Shown here: positions 53,529 through 62,449 of the stretch, one piece after another
Layout of the letters: the number at the start of each line of letters is the position of its first letter
Numbering within the stretch: position 1 is the first letter of the stretch
NCBI RefSeq assembly: GCF_018918005.1
Contig: NZ_JAHLPR010000003.1
Location: 1-64,000 of the forward strand
From: Paenibacillus sp. MSJ-34
GTDB taxonomy: Bacteria > Bacillota > Bacilli > Paenibacillales > Paenibacillaceae
DNA length: 64,000 bases
Reading direction: 5' to 3'
The notes under the pieces: generated by a model
The model's database searches: none
What the model saw: only the letters and a program-made list of their open reading frames with translations
What the model was told of the DNA's origin: nothing
Translations under genes and position numbers: made by a program

Positions 53529-54511
53529 GACAAAAATCCTCCCCGCACGAGCATGTTCTTGATTTCTTCCTTGTTCATTACATTTTGCGAGGAACTGAAG
53601 CTGGTGAATTCTACCGGGGCGCAATGTTCGTACCGCTCCCTTAAACCGGGGATATTGATCGTCGGCAAAATAACCAAATATTGCTCGTCGTAAACGACAG
53701 TGGATGTGCTCTCGTATTCGCTCATTAATATTTCATGTATTTTTTCGCCGGGCCTTACGCCGGTTTCCACGATCCGAACATCCGATTTGCCGGAAGCTTC
53801 GATTAACACTTCCGCCAAATCGATAATTTTGCAAGTCGGCATCGTCATCACATAAATTTCGCCGCCATAACTCTCTTTTGTCGCTTTAAACAGCAACCGG
53901 ATCGCATCCTGCAATGTTAAAAAAAAGCGAGTCATTTTTTTGTCCGTCAATCCGATCTGATGTTTCTGTTTAATTTGGTTCATAAATAAGTGAATGACGC
54001 TGCCGTTAGTGCCCAGCACGTTGCCGCCGCGCACGCAAACGAATTTCGTGTCCGAACGCAGTAAATTGGCATACACGATTAACTTTTCGCCGATCGCCTT
54101 CGTCATGCCGTAAAAATTGGATGGATTCGCCGCTTTATCCGTCGAAATATAGACCGTCTTTTTCACATGATTTTCAATCGAAGCCTCGATCACGTTTTGC
54201 GTGCCGATGACGTTCGTTTTTAATGCTTCATAGGGATGATCCTCGCATACCGGCACATGCTTGAGCGCCGCAAGATGGAACACGTAATCCACGTCCTGGC
54301 ATGCGCGCGAAATCGTCTTTCTGTCGCGTATATCGCCAATAAAAAAACTAAGCCGCGGATCTTCGAAATGACGGCTCATAGCCACTTGACTCGTCTCGTT
54401 TCGGGAGAACACGATGATCTCCTTCGGCTTTTGCGGCAGCAGTTGGCTAATCAGTTCGTATCCCCAAGACCCGGTGCCGCCGGTCACCAAAATTCGTTCG
54501 TTCTCAAACAT
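53525..54511 (-). CDS. fnlA: UDP-GlcNAc 4,6-dehydratase/5-epimerase (FnlA/CapE-like)
   Basis: 328 residues. TGGTGSWGYELISQLL, FSRNETSQVAMSRHF, GDIRDRKTISRAC, HLAALKHVPVCEDHPYEA and STDKAANPSNFYGMTKAIGE are signature CapD/FlaA1-short proteins. The enzyme makes UDP-2-acetamido-2,6-dideoxy-beta-L-arabino-4-hexulose, first step to UDP-L-FucNAc. ATG 54511 follows GGAGGG. Overlaps fnlC. Confidence 0.9.
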   Translation of the reverse strand: MFENERILVTGGTGSWGYELISQLLPQKPKEIIVFSRNETSQVAMSRHFEDPRLSFFIGDIRDRKTISRACQDVDYVFHLAALKHVPVCEDHPYEALKTNVIGTQNVIEASIENHVKKTVYISTDKAANPSNFYGMTKAIGEKLIVYANLLRSDTKFVCVRGGNVLGTNGSVIHLFMNQIKQKHQIGLTDKKMTRFFLTLQDAIRLLFKATKESYGGEIYVMTMPTCKIIDLAEVLIEASGKSDVRIVETGVRPGEKIHEILMSEYESTSTVVYDEQYLVILPTINIPGLRERYEHCAPVEFTSFSSSQNVMNKEEIKNMLVRGGFLS

Positions 54512-55595
54512 CAACCTTCCCTCCAAGCAGAAATTTTACGACTTTTACGGAAACGTCGGTCGCCAAATATCCGTCCGGACACTGCCAGTCGGAAGGCAGT
54601 TCCGTCATGATTTTTACGGCCTCCACGATGTTTGCCGCCTTGAGCCCTGAGACGACGTTGCTGCCGCAATCGACCGTTTCCGGCCTTTCCGTCGTATTGC
54701 GCATCGTTACCGTCGGAATATGAAAGATACAGCATTCCTCCTGCACTGTTCCGCTGTCCGTCATGACGCAGCGCGCATTCCGTTCCAGCTTGACGAATTC
54801 GAAAAATCCGAACGGTTCGTGGAACTCGACTAACGGGTGCATGTCAATGTCCATATATTGCTCCATTCGGGATTTGGTTCGCGGATGGATGCTGCAAACG
54901 ATTCTCTGCCCGTAAAGCGCGGCGATTTCGTTCAAAGCGCTCATCATTTGGGACAAGTGATCGCGAGAATCTACATTTTCGGCGCGATGGGCTGTCACGA
55001 GAAAATAGTTCCGCGGCGATAAGCCCAATTGTTCCAATATATCGTTTTGTTCGATTTGCGGGGCGAAACGGAGCAGCACTTCATAAATGGGATTCCCGGT
55101 CAGAACGATGCGTTCGCTTGGAAAGCCTTCGCGCAGCAAGTTCGTTTTGCTCTGCTGAGTGTACGGCATATTGTAAGAGGAAATCGCATCAATAACCCGC
55201 CTGTTTTTCTCTTCGGGGACGGCCAAGTCAAAGCAGCGGTTTCCGGCTTCCATATGCACGACGGGAATTCCCATACGTTCCGCGACAATCGCGCATAAAG
55301 CGCTGTTCGTATCTCCGAGCAGCAATACTTTATCCGGCTTTTCGCGCAATATGATTTGTTCGATTTCGCCAAACATCGCGGACAGTTGGCTGCCAAAAGA
55401 TTGCTGCTTCATGTTCAGCCTGTAGTCGGGCGTCCGCAGCTCCAACTGCGTGAAGAAAATATCGCTCAAAGTCGCGGTAAAGTTCTGGCCGGTGTGCACG
55501 AGCACATGCTTGTCGGCATACTGATCCAATTTCCGAATAATCAAACTTAGCCGGATAATCTCAGGTCTCGTACCCAAGACAGTCATGATGCGCAT
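54504..55595 (-). CDS. fnlC: Non-hydrolysing UDP-N-acetylglucosamine 2-epimerase family (FnlC/CapG-like)
   Basis: 363 residues. Motifs TVLGTRPEIIRLSL, LVHTGQNF, LLGDTNSAL, HMEAGNR, VTAHRAENVD and MTDSGTVQEECC define the WecB/FnlC fold. With FnlA and the RmlD-type reductase it would complete UDP-N-acetyl-L-fucosamine by C2 epimerisation. ATG 55595 is preferred: AAGGTG lies 9 nt upstream. The alternative role is ManNAc synthesis. Confidence 0.88.
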   Translation of the reverse strand: MRIMTVLGTRPEIIRLSLIIRKLDQYADKHVLVHTGQNFTATLSDIFFTQLELRTPDYRLNMKQQSFGSQLSAMFGEIEQIILREKPDKVLLLGDTNSALCAIVAERMGIPVVHMEAGNRCFDLAVPEEKNRRVIDAISSYNMPYTQQSKTNLLREGFPSERIVLTGNPIYEVLLRFAPQIEQNDILEQLGLSPRNYFLVTAHRAENVDSRDHLSQMMSALNEIAALYGQRIVCSIHPRTKSRMEQYMDIDMHPLVEFHEPFGFFEFVKLERNARCVMTDSGTVQEECCIFHIPTVTMRNTTERPETVDCGSNVVSGLKAANIVEAVKIMTELPSDWQCPDGYLATDVSVKVVKFLLGGKVDV

Positions 55596-55630
55596 AAAAA
55601 AATTCACCTTCTTATCGTATGAAAATCGGG

Positions 55631-57073
55631 CTAGACTCTCGTTCGCACCTTCTTGCGCTTCCGGTTGGCAAGCCGTCTTCTAACGTTGATTCGCTTGCCG
55701 ATTCTGCGCCTTGCGCTTTTGCGCTTTGCGGCGGCAACTCTTTTTCTGGCAATGGCGGCCTTCCGCTTTAAACGCAGCTTTCTTCCGAGCCTCGCTGCAC
55801 GTTGCTTCCTTACTCGCATCAATCGCCTTAAGCGCATCGTTTTTCCCGTTCTGCGCGCGGAAAGCGCGCGTCTCGGTCTCGGCGGGCTAAGGGCGTTGAT
55901 CCGCACAGCCAAATGATTCAAGTTCTTTCGGTAGGATTCGATGCCGAACATCGATTGCACCGTTTGATGATTGGATCGGCCTACTCTGGCTTCGGCATGC
56001 GGATCGGCCAGCAACTCGCTGACACATGCCGTCAACTGCTCCACATTCCCTTGCTCGACGACATAGCGATCGTTGCCCGTTGCGCTTTGAATTTCGCTTA
56101 GACCGCCCGAACGGTACGTAATGACCGGTTTGCCGAAAATAAGGCCTTCCAAGGCGGTCATACCGAATCCTTCCTGAACTAGACTTGGGACGACCAAAAT
56201 ATCCATCGCCGGGTAAATCGCCTGAATCGAATCTTCAAAACCGCTGAACCGAAAGCGATGCGCGTGTTTCGACCTTTGAATCATCGCGAGACAACGGTTG
56301 TAATAGTCCATATCCCTTGGGCTCCCGACGATAATAAATTGCGTATGGGCGAATTTTTCGCAAATTTGGAGCGACATTTTAATAAAATGCTCCAATCCTT
56401 TTTCCGGATTGATGAACGTGGAAATATAGCCGATAAGCCGCGTCGACTCGGCAATGCCAAGCTGGTTGCGTCTGGACTTTCTGGCGGCGGGCCATTTCTC
56501 GGGCTCGAATTCCTCCATTCGCCACGATGGAGGCAAAATAACGATTTTACGGCGGATCGCGTCGCCGCGAAATGAACGCATCGTCGTATTCGATATGCCG
56601 ACGATCAGATCCGAATAGCGATCGATAAGCGCAACGGATTGAGCGGTATTCGCATTTTCGTTAATCGTCTCGGTAATTTTCCACACAACCGGAATATGCA
56701 GCGTCTTGGCGGCAACCGCCGGCAAAATATGCACGCATGTATTGGTTAACACCACATCGGGGCGTTCCGATTTTAACAGCCGAATTAATTTCGGCAGTTC
56801 CGCACATTGCTTCAACCTCTCCAACTGATCCGGCAAATCGGCCGGGGGATCGTAAATAAGAAAAAACAGCGGACACGGCTGAACGACTACTTTAATTCCG
56901 TGGGCACGCGCTTGGCGCGAAAGAACCCCTTCTCCCGGCACAACCAGAACGCAATCGTAGAACGGCATCATTTCCCTCGTAAAAAAGAGAAGCAATTTTT
57001 CCGCGCCGGTTATGGAGGTTGGGTTGCAGACGTGAGAGAACAATATCATTTTTCGTTTTCTACGCATCGGCAC
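55631..57073 (-). CDS. GT4-family glycosyltransferase with long Arg/Lys-rich C-terminal tail
   Basis: 480 residues. Residues 10-390 form a GT-B enzyme (ILFSHVCNPTSITGAEKL, LIGYISTFINPEKGLEHFIK, VVPSLVQEGFGMTALEGLIF). The last about 85 residues are almost half Arg or Lys (for example RKRVAAAKRKSARRR) and low in acids, suggesting a tail that binds an acidic or spore-surface polymer. GTG 57073 or ATG 57067; no near ribosome site, although GGAGGTG lies 25-30 nt upstream next to a mini-ORF. First gene of the FucNAc operon. Confidence 0.85.
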   Translation of the reverse strand: MPMRRKRKMILFSHVCNPTSITGAEKLLLFFTREMMPFYDCVLVVPGEGVLSRQARAHGIKVVVQPCPLFFLIYDPPADLPDQLERLKQCAELPKLIRLLKSERPDVVLTNTCVHILPAVAAKTLHIPVVWKITETINENANTAQSVALIDRYSDLIVGISNTTMRSFRGDAIRRKIVILPPSWRMEEFEPEKWPAARKSRRNQLGIAESTRLIGYISTFINPEKGLEHFIKMSLQICEKFAHTQFIIVGSPRDMDYYNRCLAMIQRSKHAHRFRFSGFEDSIQAIYPAMDILVVPSLVQEGFGMTALEGLIFGKPVITYRSGGLSEIQSATGNDRYVVEQGNVEQLTACVSELLADPHAEARVGRSNHQTVQSMFGIESYRKNLNHLAVRINALSPPRPRRALSARRTGKTMRLRRLMRVRKQRAARLGRKLRLKRKAAIARKRVAAAKRKSARRRIGKRINVRRRLANRKRKKVRTRV

Positions 57074-57213
57074 GAATCATACCTAACGGTATGGATTCAC
57101 CTCCTTTCCCAGGTAGTACAATATATTGAAAGGACATACGTATCGCCACGACATTGAACCCTCCACATTCGTACAATTTCCCTTTCGTATCCCTGCATCG
57201 CTTCATGATGCAA

Positions 57214-57245
57214 GCGATCCGGTACAGCAATTTGTACCGGATCGC
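57214..57245 (-). terminator. Terminator downstream of cgeB-like operon
   Basis: A perfect 13-bp stem, GCGATCCGGTACA and complement, with a 6-nt loop, 12 bp beyond the stop at 57258. The minus-strand tail (TTGCATC) is weak. Confidence 0.6.
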
Positions 57246-57257
57246 GCATCGATTCCT

Positions 57258-58430
57258 TTACCCGAATATATGGGCCAGCATTTCATTCAATCTTCTGGCA
57301 TACGTATGCTCGCGCATCGTTCTGGCCAATCCGCGCAATGCGATATCGCGGCGGGCTTCCTCGTTCGCCAAGTAATAATCGATTTTCTCCATCAATTCCT
57401 GGGGAGAAGCATACGTCTCAATCTCCACGCCCGGCGTATAGAACCGGGCTAAATCGTCGCGAATATCGGTTAGCTGCAACGTGGCGCATGAACTGATCTC
57501 GAATGTGCGCGGATTAGGGGATACCGGGTGTATTTTATTGGTATTGTTATTGACGGAATCGTCATCATGCGACCGGTGCAAGTTAATGACGATCTTCGAA
57601 CCGTTGTACACTTCCGACGTCTCCTGCGGTCCCATCCATTTGCCCAATTCGATCTTGTCTTTCAGCGTTTCGAACCCTGCAAGCCGATCCCACCATAACC
57701 CTGAAATGCTGACGTTCTTGTCTTGCAAATAAGGCACGAGTTGATCGAAAAATCCGACGCGATTCCAATATGCGGAACCGACAAAGCTGATATCGCTGCG
57801 AATGGTCGATTGAGTCGGCTTCGGGCGGTATTGCGTCGGCTGAACGGCGAAGGGCAAGTAATATACATTAGGGCAGCCGAGCGATTGATAATAAGGAACG
57901 CAGTTCAACTCAAGCGTGAAAACATAATCGTAATGGCCGACCATATTAGACGTGAAATCGGTATAATACGGATCGTCCGTTAGCCAAATCGCGGTGCGGA
58001 ACCCGAGTTGCCGGATCGACTGCACCTGTTCGGTCGAAAACTCCATGCCGTCGAGCGAGAGCACAAGATCTGGCCGTACTTGGCTTGCAAGATCGGCAAC
58101 CGGCTGCCGCGGATCGGTCGGAATGAGTTCGGACACCATCCCTTGCAGCGTGCTGATCACGGCTTCGTCGATCGGCGAATACGGAAAACCTTTCCCCGTC
58201 GTAACGTACAGAATCCGAATATTGCGAAACGGAACCGGATCTTGAACCGTGTTGACGATGACGTCGGCACGGCCGCGCAAGTAACCTTCGTCAAACCCTT
58301 TCTTGAACCCCAATTTCCGCCCTTCTCTGCGGGCTATAGCGGCTGGGCCTAATCTAGTTACGACGATTCTCCGTTTTTTGAGCGCATGGCGCTTTCTCGT
58401 TTTTTTCCGACGATGAACGATTAAAGACAT
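57258..58430 (-). CDS. CgeB-like spore maturation protein with basic [FY]xxG N-terminal module
   Basis: 390 residues. N-terminus is basic (RRKKTRKRHALKKRR, about residues 6-20) followed by tetrapeptide repeats (GFKKGFDEGYLRG, about 43-55). The rest is the CgeB/GT1_2-like glycosyltransferase: WLTDDPYYTDFTSN, SFVGSAYWNRVGFFDQL, NPRTFEISSCATLQLTD. B. subtilis CgeB alters spore-surface glycans under sigma-K and GerE. ATG 58430 follows AAAGGAG. Paralogue of 58448-59551; ended by the hairpin at 57214. Confidence 0.88.
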   Translation of the reverse strand: MSLIVHRRKKTRKRHALKKRRIVVTRLGPAAIARREGRKLGFKKGFDEGYLRGRADVIVNTVQDPVPFRNIRILYVTTGKGFPYSPIDEAVISTLQGMVSELIPTDPRQPVADLASQVRPDLVLSLDGMEFSTEQVQSIRQLGFRTAIWLTDDPYYTDFTSNMVGHYDYVFTLELNCVPYYQSLGCPNVYYLPFAVQPTQYRPKPTQSTIRSDISFVGSAYWNRVGFFDQLVPYLQDKNVSISGLWWDRLAGFETLKDKIELGKWMGPQETSEVYNGSKIVINLHRSHDDDSVNNNTNKIHPVSPNPRTFEISSCATLQLTDIRDDLARFYTPGVEIETYASPQELMEKIDYYLANEEARRDIALRGLARTMREHTYARRLNEMLAHIFG

Positions 58431-58447
58431 GACGACACTCCTTTGCA

Positions 58448-59551
58448 TTATGAAAATATAATTTCAAAAAGGCGATTCAACCGGTCCGCGAACATGTGGT
58501 TTTCTCTAGTCGTCCGCAACCCTCTCAGCGCGATAGCAAGGCGTTCTTTTTCATGGCTTAGATAAAATTCGATTTTGTCGCGCAATTCGGATGCCGACGC
58601 AAACGTTTCAATATCGGATCCGGGACGGTACAAATGATGCAAATCTTCGCGCACATCGGTAATTTGCAAGGTACCGCAGCCGGAAATTTCATAGGTGCGC
58701 GGGTTGATCGACGTGCCGCGAATGTTGCGGCCGTTTCGATTGTCGCTTCCGGCTTCGATCGGCCTATGCATATTGATTACGATTTTGGCCCCATTGTAAT
58801 AATTCGCCGTCTCTTCAATCGGCGTCCAACCGGGCCGGATATGACGCTTTAACGTTTCGAATCGGGACAGGCGCTCCCAATGTCCTCCGGCGATAACCAC
58901 TTTCTTGTCAGCCAAATACGGAGCCAATTCGTCAAACAAAGCAACACGGTTCCAAAAGGCGTTTCCAATAAAACAGACATCGCTTTCGTACTCCAATCCC
59001 GTGCGGCGCGGATGGAATATCCGGCTGCTTGTGGCGAGCGGCAAATAATGAACTTGGCCGCAGCCGAGACTTCGGTAAAATTCGATGCAATTCATCTCAT
59101 GGGTGAATATATAATCGTAATGGGGCGCATTGCGTGCCGTATCGTCCGTAAAATACGGATCGTCCGCCAGCCAAACGGCCGTGCGGATTCCGCTGCCGCG
59201 AATCCGGTCGAGATGATCGTGATGTTCCTCCGGAAAGACGTGAAGCCCGTTCATAACCAGCAACAGATCGGGCTTCGTCTCCAGTGCCAAATCAAGCATC
59301 CGCTGCGGTTCGGCGATTATGCATTCCCGGACGGACGCCTGCAGCGCCTCGATGACCCCGCTGTCGATCGCCTCGAATCCTTGAGGAACATACATCGCCT
59401 TCACATCCCGCACCGGGAACGGGCGGGACGCGACTCGCCTCAGTACCGATTGGCACGCTCCCAGACGGTAGCCATGCCTCCAACCGGTTTCGTACCCATG
59501 CCGATGCCCTTTGCCCCTGCGTCGGAAAATCTTATCTTTCACAACATTCAT
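58448..59551 (-). CDS. CgeB-like spore maturation protein, second copy
   Basis: About 367 residues. Shorter basic start (RRRGKGHRHG) and aromatic tetrapeptides (YETGWRHGYRLG) precede the same CgeB fold: WLADDPYFTDDTARN, CFIGNAFWNRVALFDEL, NPRTYEISGCGTLQITD. Start is uncertain: ATG 59551 or GTG 59542; AGGATG is the nearest site. 17 bp before its paralogue, so one operon. Confidence 0.85.
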   Translation of the reverse strand: MNVVKDKIFRRRGKGHRHGYETGWRHGYRLGACQSVLRRVASRPFPVRDVKAMYVPQGFEAIDSGVIEALQASVRECIIAEPQRMLDLALETKPDLLLVMNGLHVFPEEHHDHLDRIRGSGIRTAVWLADDPYFTDDTARNAPHYDYIFTHEMNCIEFYRSLGCGQVHYLPLATSSRIFHPRRTGLEYESDVCFIGNAFWNRVALFDELAPYLADKKVVIAGGHWERLSRFETLKRHIRPGWTPIEETANYYNGAKIVINMHRPIEAGSDNRNGRNIRGTSINPRTYEISGCGTLQITDVREDLHHLYRPGSDIETFASASELRDKIEFYLSHEKERLAIALRGLRTTRENHMFADRLNRLFEIIFS

Positions 59552-59662
59552 CCTGTCCGTCATTGGTTTATAGGTATGTATAAATATATGCGATACAGGC
59601 AGACACATCATGGACGCTTATCCGCTAAGATTGAAAATTGGCGAATGTCCAAAAAAACAAAA

Positions 59663-59699
59663 GACTCTATCTGCGAATGCGTCATTCGCAAATAGAGTC
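59663..59699 (-). terminator. Terminator of the GGDEF/HD-GYP gene
   Basis: GACTCTAT.TGCGAATG pairs over a 3-nt loop with CATTCGCA..TAGAGTC; on the minus strand followed by TTTTGTTTTTTT. Starts 12 bp after the stop at 59711. Confidence 0.9.
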
Positions 59700-59710
59700 G
59701 GATTCTATCG

Positions 59711-60721
59711 TTATGAAACGGAATTCATTTCTTCCAGTTTAAAATCATACTTGTTCGCGATCATCCGAATGAAGGATTCGACGAACGCTTCGTCGAATTG
59801 TTGCCCCGCACAACGCCGCAGTTCTTGTATCGCTTCATCGAACGTCTTCGTTTTCTGATAAGGCCTTTCCGTCGTCATGGCGTCGAACGAATCGATTACG
59901 CATAATATGCGTGCCAGCTTCGGAATATCGTCGCCGGCCAGGCCGTACGGGTAACCTTTGCCGTCAACGCGTTCATGATGCAGCTCCACCAGCGGAATCA
60001 GATCCGAATATTTATCGATGGCGGATACGATTTCTTTTCCCCATATAACATGTTTCTTCACGATGCTCCATTCTTCGGCGGTCAACTTCTCTTTCTTCTG
60101 CAAAATATGCTTCGGCACTTCTAACTTACCGATATCGTGGAACAGCGCTCCCAAAATTAACGTTCTCTTCTCGGCATCGCTGAGCGGAATATAATCGCAT
60201 AGATCCATGGCGTACGTGAATACTCTTTTGCTATGCTGGAACGTATAAATATCTTTCGATAGGAAGATTTTCAATTGCTGCTCGATTTCCTGTATATCTT
60301 GCTCGATATCGATCGTCTTGGAAATCGGCGACTGTTCGTTATAAATATGTACAAGGTTTTTGCCTTGGGCTTTCGCATAATACAGCGCTTGATCGGCTTT
60401 ATCCATTAGTTGCGACTTATCATAAATTCCCCCCGTATACTCGATAATTCCGGCCGAAAACGTAAGGCAGCCGTGCGGGAAAATTTCAACGCCTTCGAAA
60501 TAGGAATCGTTAACCTTTTTCCTCAAGGAATTGATAAAAGAGAATGTTTCCCTTTCCCGTTTGCCCGGCAGCAATATCGTAAATTCGTCGCCTCCGTGAC
60601 GCCCTGCGATATAATGATGGGGATCGCATTCCTGCAAAAGCAATTTGCTGAAAAACTCAAGCAGCTTGTCGCCTTTCAGATGGCCGAACGTGTCGTTATA
60701 TTTTTTTGAAGCTGTCCACAT
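59711..60721 (-). CDS. C-terminal part of a frameshifted GGDEF/HD-GYP protein
   Basis: The frame holds most of a GGDEF domain (KKYNDTFGHLKGDKLLEFF, AGRHGGDEFTILLPG with an intact GGDEF) and an HD-GYP domain (LFHDIGKLEVPKHIL, HHERVDGKGYPYGL). Together these domains make and break cyclic di-GMP. It has no start of its own in the domain: the first residues of its frame before KKYND are out of register with the upstream half, which ends at DVDSFKKI. A 7-A run (60701-60707) at the junction explains the break; six A would restore one frame. Confidence 0.85.
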   Translation of the reverse strand: MWTASKKYNDTFGHLKGDKLLEFFSKLLLQECDPHHYIAGRHGGDEFTILLPGKRERETFSFINSLRKKVNDSYFEGVEIFPHGCLTFSAGIIEYTGGIYDKSQLMDKADQALYYAKAQGKNLVHIYNEQSPISKTIDIEQDIQEIEQQLKIFLSKDIYTFQHSKRVFTYAMDLCDYIPLSDAEKRTLILGALFHDIGKLEVPKHILQKKEKLTAEEWSIVKKHVIWGKEIVSAIDKYSDLIPLVELHHERVDGKGYPYGLAGDDIPKLARILCVIDSFDAMTTERPYQKTKTFDEAIQELRRCAGQQFDEAFVESFIRMIANKYDFKLEEMNSVS

Positions 60722-61562
60722 CCAAAATAACGAGACTTAAGGGAGAGCCTGACGCCTTCGCTTGGGCGAGCTCCTTTTCCAGCAGTTCTTCGAAATAACC
60801 GTGGTTGAACAAATTGGTGCGCGGGTCTCTCGCGGCCTTATCCGAAACTTCCTGATACAAGCGAAACAGCTGTTTAAACGAGACGGACAACAGGACGGCG
60901 ATGATTAAAAACAGAAACAATCCGAAATAAAAATGCGTCTCGAACATCATCGTTAACATTAAGGAAAGCAGTAACGTGCTTATATAGGCGGTTATCGTTT
61001 CTTTAACGAATCCATGGATAACCTGGAACAAGCTTTTTTTAATTAACAACATAAAATAAATTCCGAGCGCAATGACATTAACGGTAAAATATGCGGTCAT
61101 AGCCAAAAGATAAGAATATAGCGCAGTCGGCTCCATCGGACCTGTATGTCCTCCCGTTTGCACGAATACGTAATGGGCCGAAACGATCATTAAAGCATAG
61201 ACGGCGAAATTGATAATATGTTTCCACCAAACGATTCTTCGTTGATATAGTATATAAATCACTGAACTGATTAACAGTACATTGAGAGATAATTGCAATC
61301 CAAAAGTGAAAATACAAGCCAAGTACAATGCCGAATCCATCGATTGAGCATTTCCCTCAGGAGGCAAACGGAATAAAACCTGATTTAATAGCAATATCGA
61401 TCCCGTGAGTGAAAACAACAATACCCAACCGGATGTCGAAGGCAATTGAATTTGAGAATTTAGCATAAACACGAGAATCCCCACGAAACATAGACCTGTT
61501 AAATACAGATTGGATGGGATTGTAAAATACGATTTCAACTTAGCTGTATGATTCATATTCAA
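60696..61562 (-). CDS. N-terminal membrane part of the frameshifted GGDEF/HD-GYP protein
   Basis: 288 residues. Six to seven hydrophobic segments (about residues 15-35, 40-62, 75-105, 118-135, 150-175, 190-235) form a membrane sensor region, followed by the beginning of GGDEF (DPRTNLFNHGYFEELLEKEL, SLVILDVDSFKK). The last codon before the stop is shifted out of frame at the A7 run. TTG 61562 follows AAAGG by 7 nt; ATG 61556 is an alternative. Real protein, if the shift is an error or slippage, would be about 617 residues. Confidence 0.83.
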   Translation of the reverse strand: MNMNHTAKLKSYFTIPSNLYLTGLCFVGILVFMLNSQIQLPSTSGWVLLFSLTGSILLLNQVLFRLPPEGNAQSMDSALYLACIFTFGLQLSLNVLLISSVIYILYQRRIVWWKHIINFAVYALMIVSAHYVFVQTGGHTGPMEPTALYSYLLAMTAYFTVNVIALGIYFMLLIKKSLFQVIHGFVKETITAYISTLLLSLMLTMMFETHFYFGLFLFLIIAVLLSVSFKQLFRLYQEVSDKAARDPRTNLFNHGYFEELLEKELAQAKASGSPLSLVILDVDSFKKI

Positions 61563-61592
61563 ATTTCTACCTTTCCTAGAGAAGGTGAAAAG

Positions 61593-61616
61593 GAAGAAGC
61601 ATAATCACTTCTTCCT
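61593..61616 (-). terminator. Hairpin after the 32-residue peptide gene
   Basis: GGAAGAAG and complement with an 8-nt loop; minus-strand tail TTTTC. Lies 24 bp beyond the peptide stop and before the sensor gene, so it could attenuate read-through into that gene. Confidence 0.7.
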
Positions 61617-61639
61617 CGGTGGGGCCTTCCGACTTAAGA

Positions 61640-61738
61640 TTATACTAGTCTATAGCCGGAAGTTAGAGCAATAACCAGAGATGCAACGATCGCCAAATTC
61701 AAAAGAATTGTTTTCGCTTTGGCTTTATCAAGTTTCAT
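61640..61738 (-). CDS. 32-residue single-pass membrane peptide
   Basis: Reads MKLDKAKAKTILLNLAI to GYRLV, with a basic N-terminus and one hydrophobic helix (about residues 11-27). GGAGGTG lies 6-9 nt before the ATG, an excellent site, so it is very likely translated although short. It sits between the DUF5317 gene and the GGDEF/HD-GYP sensor, and has its own terminator. The layout (membrane protein, small peptide, membrane sensor) resembles peptide-signal loci, but there is no export/processing gene beyond DUF5317 (inference). Confidence 0.7.
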   Translation of the reverse strand: MKLDKAKAKTILLNLAIVASLVIALTSGYRLV

Positions 61739-61776
61739 CGAATTCACCTCCTTCTATAATCTAATGGTTGTGCGCT

Positions 61777-62352
61777 TCACTCCTCTATCGATTTCAGCGA
61801 AGATTTCTTCATTTTATCCGCCAGCATCAAATGCTGAATAAAAACGAAAATGCCAATATTCATGACGACATCCCCGACGCTTATCACTTGGGTCCGGGGA
61901 TACGGACTCGATAACGGGATAATATCGCCCAGAAACCCGAGCCGGGTCGAGTCGGTTATCAATTGATGCTTGCCGTAAACGCCTTCCTGCAGCGCTTGGG
62001 TAAAGAACGGATCCAGGACGGATGCCGCTTCCGGCGAAACCGGCATTCTTCCCCCATTGGCCGCCATGACGATAAAATTCAGCAATACGCCGGCGAATAT
62101 CCAGGGAAAACCGGTATGGCTGCGATTGATCCATAAGAAATACAAGCCGACGACGTAAACGGCCATATAAAAATAATTGCTTGCATACGAAAGCCAGTCC
62201 CAGCGGGACTGAAATATAAACATAACGATTTGCACAGCCAGCAGCACAATGAAAATCCAGCCGTGCTTAAGGCGCAAATCGGCAAAGCTTTTCAAGCTGC
62301 CGCCGCGAATCAATCCCAAAACAATAGAGATGATAATTCCGTCATAAACCAT
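61777..62352 (-). CDS. DUF5317 membrane protein
   Basis: 191 residues with five to six membrane helices. Recognisable DUF5317 words are GLIRGGSLKSFADLRLKHGW near the start, NFIVMAANGGRMPVSPEAA in the middle and LGDIIPLSSPYPRTQVISVGD near the end. Function is unknown; these proteins often lie beside signalling genes in Bacillota and Clostridia. ATG 62352 has GGAG 11-12 nt upstream; TTG 62370 is an alternative. Precedes the peptide gene by 38 bp. Confidence 0.85.
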   Translation of the reverse strand: MVYDGIIISIVLGLIRGGSLKSFADLRLKHGWIFIVLLAVQIVMFIFQSRWDWLSYASNYFYMAVYVVGLYFLWINRSHTGFPWIFAGVLLNFIVMAANGGRMPVSPEAASVLDPFFTQALQEGVYGKHQLITDSTRLGFLGDIIPLSSPYPRTQVISVGDVVMNIGIFVFIQHLMLADKMKKSSLKSIEE

Positions 62353-62430
62353 ACTAAGTAACCGCTCCAAGTGGAATATTTTACATTACCATTTCGACAA
62401 AATTCTTATATTTCCTTCTTCAAGCAAAAA

Positions 62431-62449
62431 AACCACCGATTCGGTGGTT
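62431..62449 (-). terminator. Terminator of the small-protein operon
   Basis: AACCACCGA with TCGGTGGTT, tiny loop, followed on the minus strand by seven T. It overlaps the stop codon of the basic protein gene (62448-62450). Confidence 0.9.
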
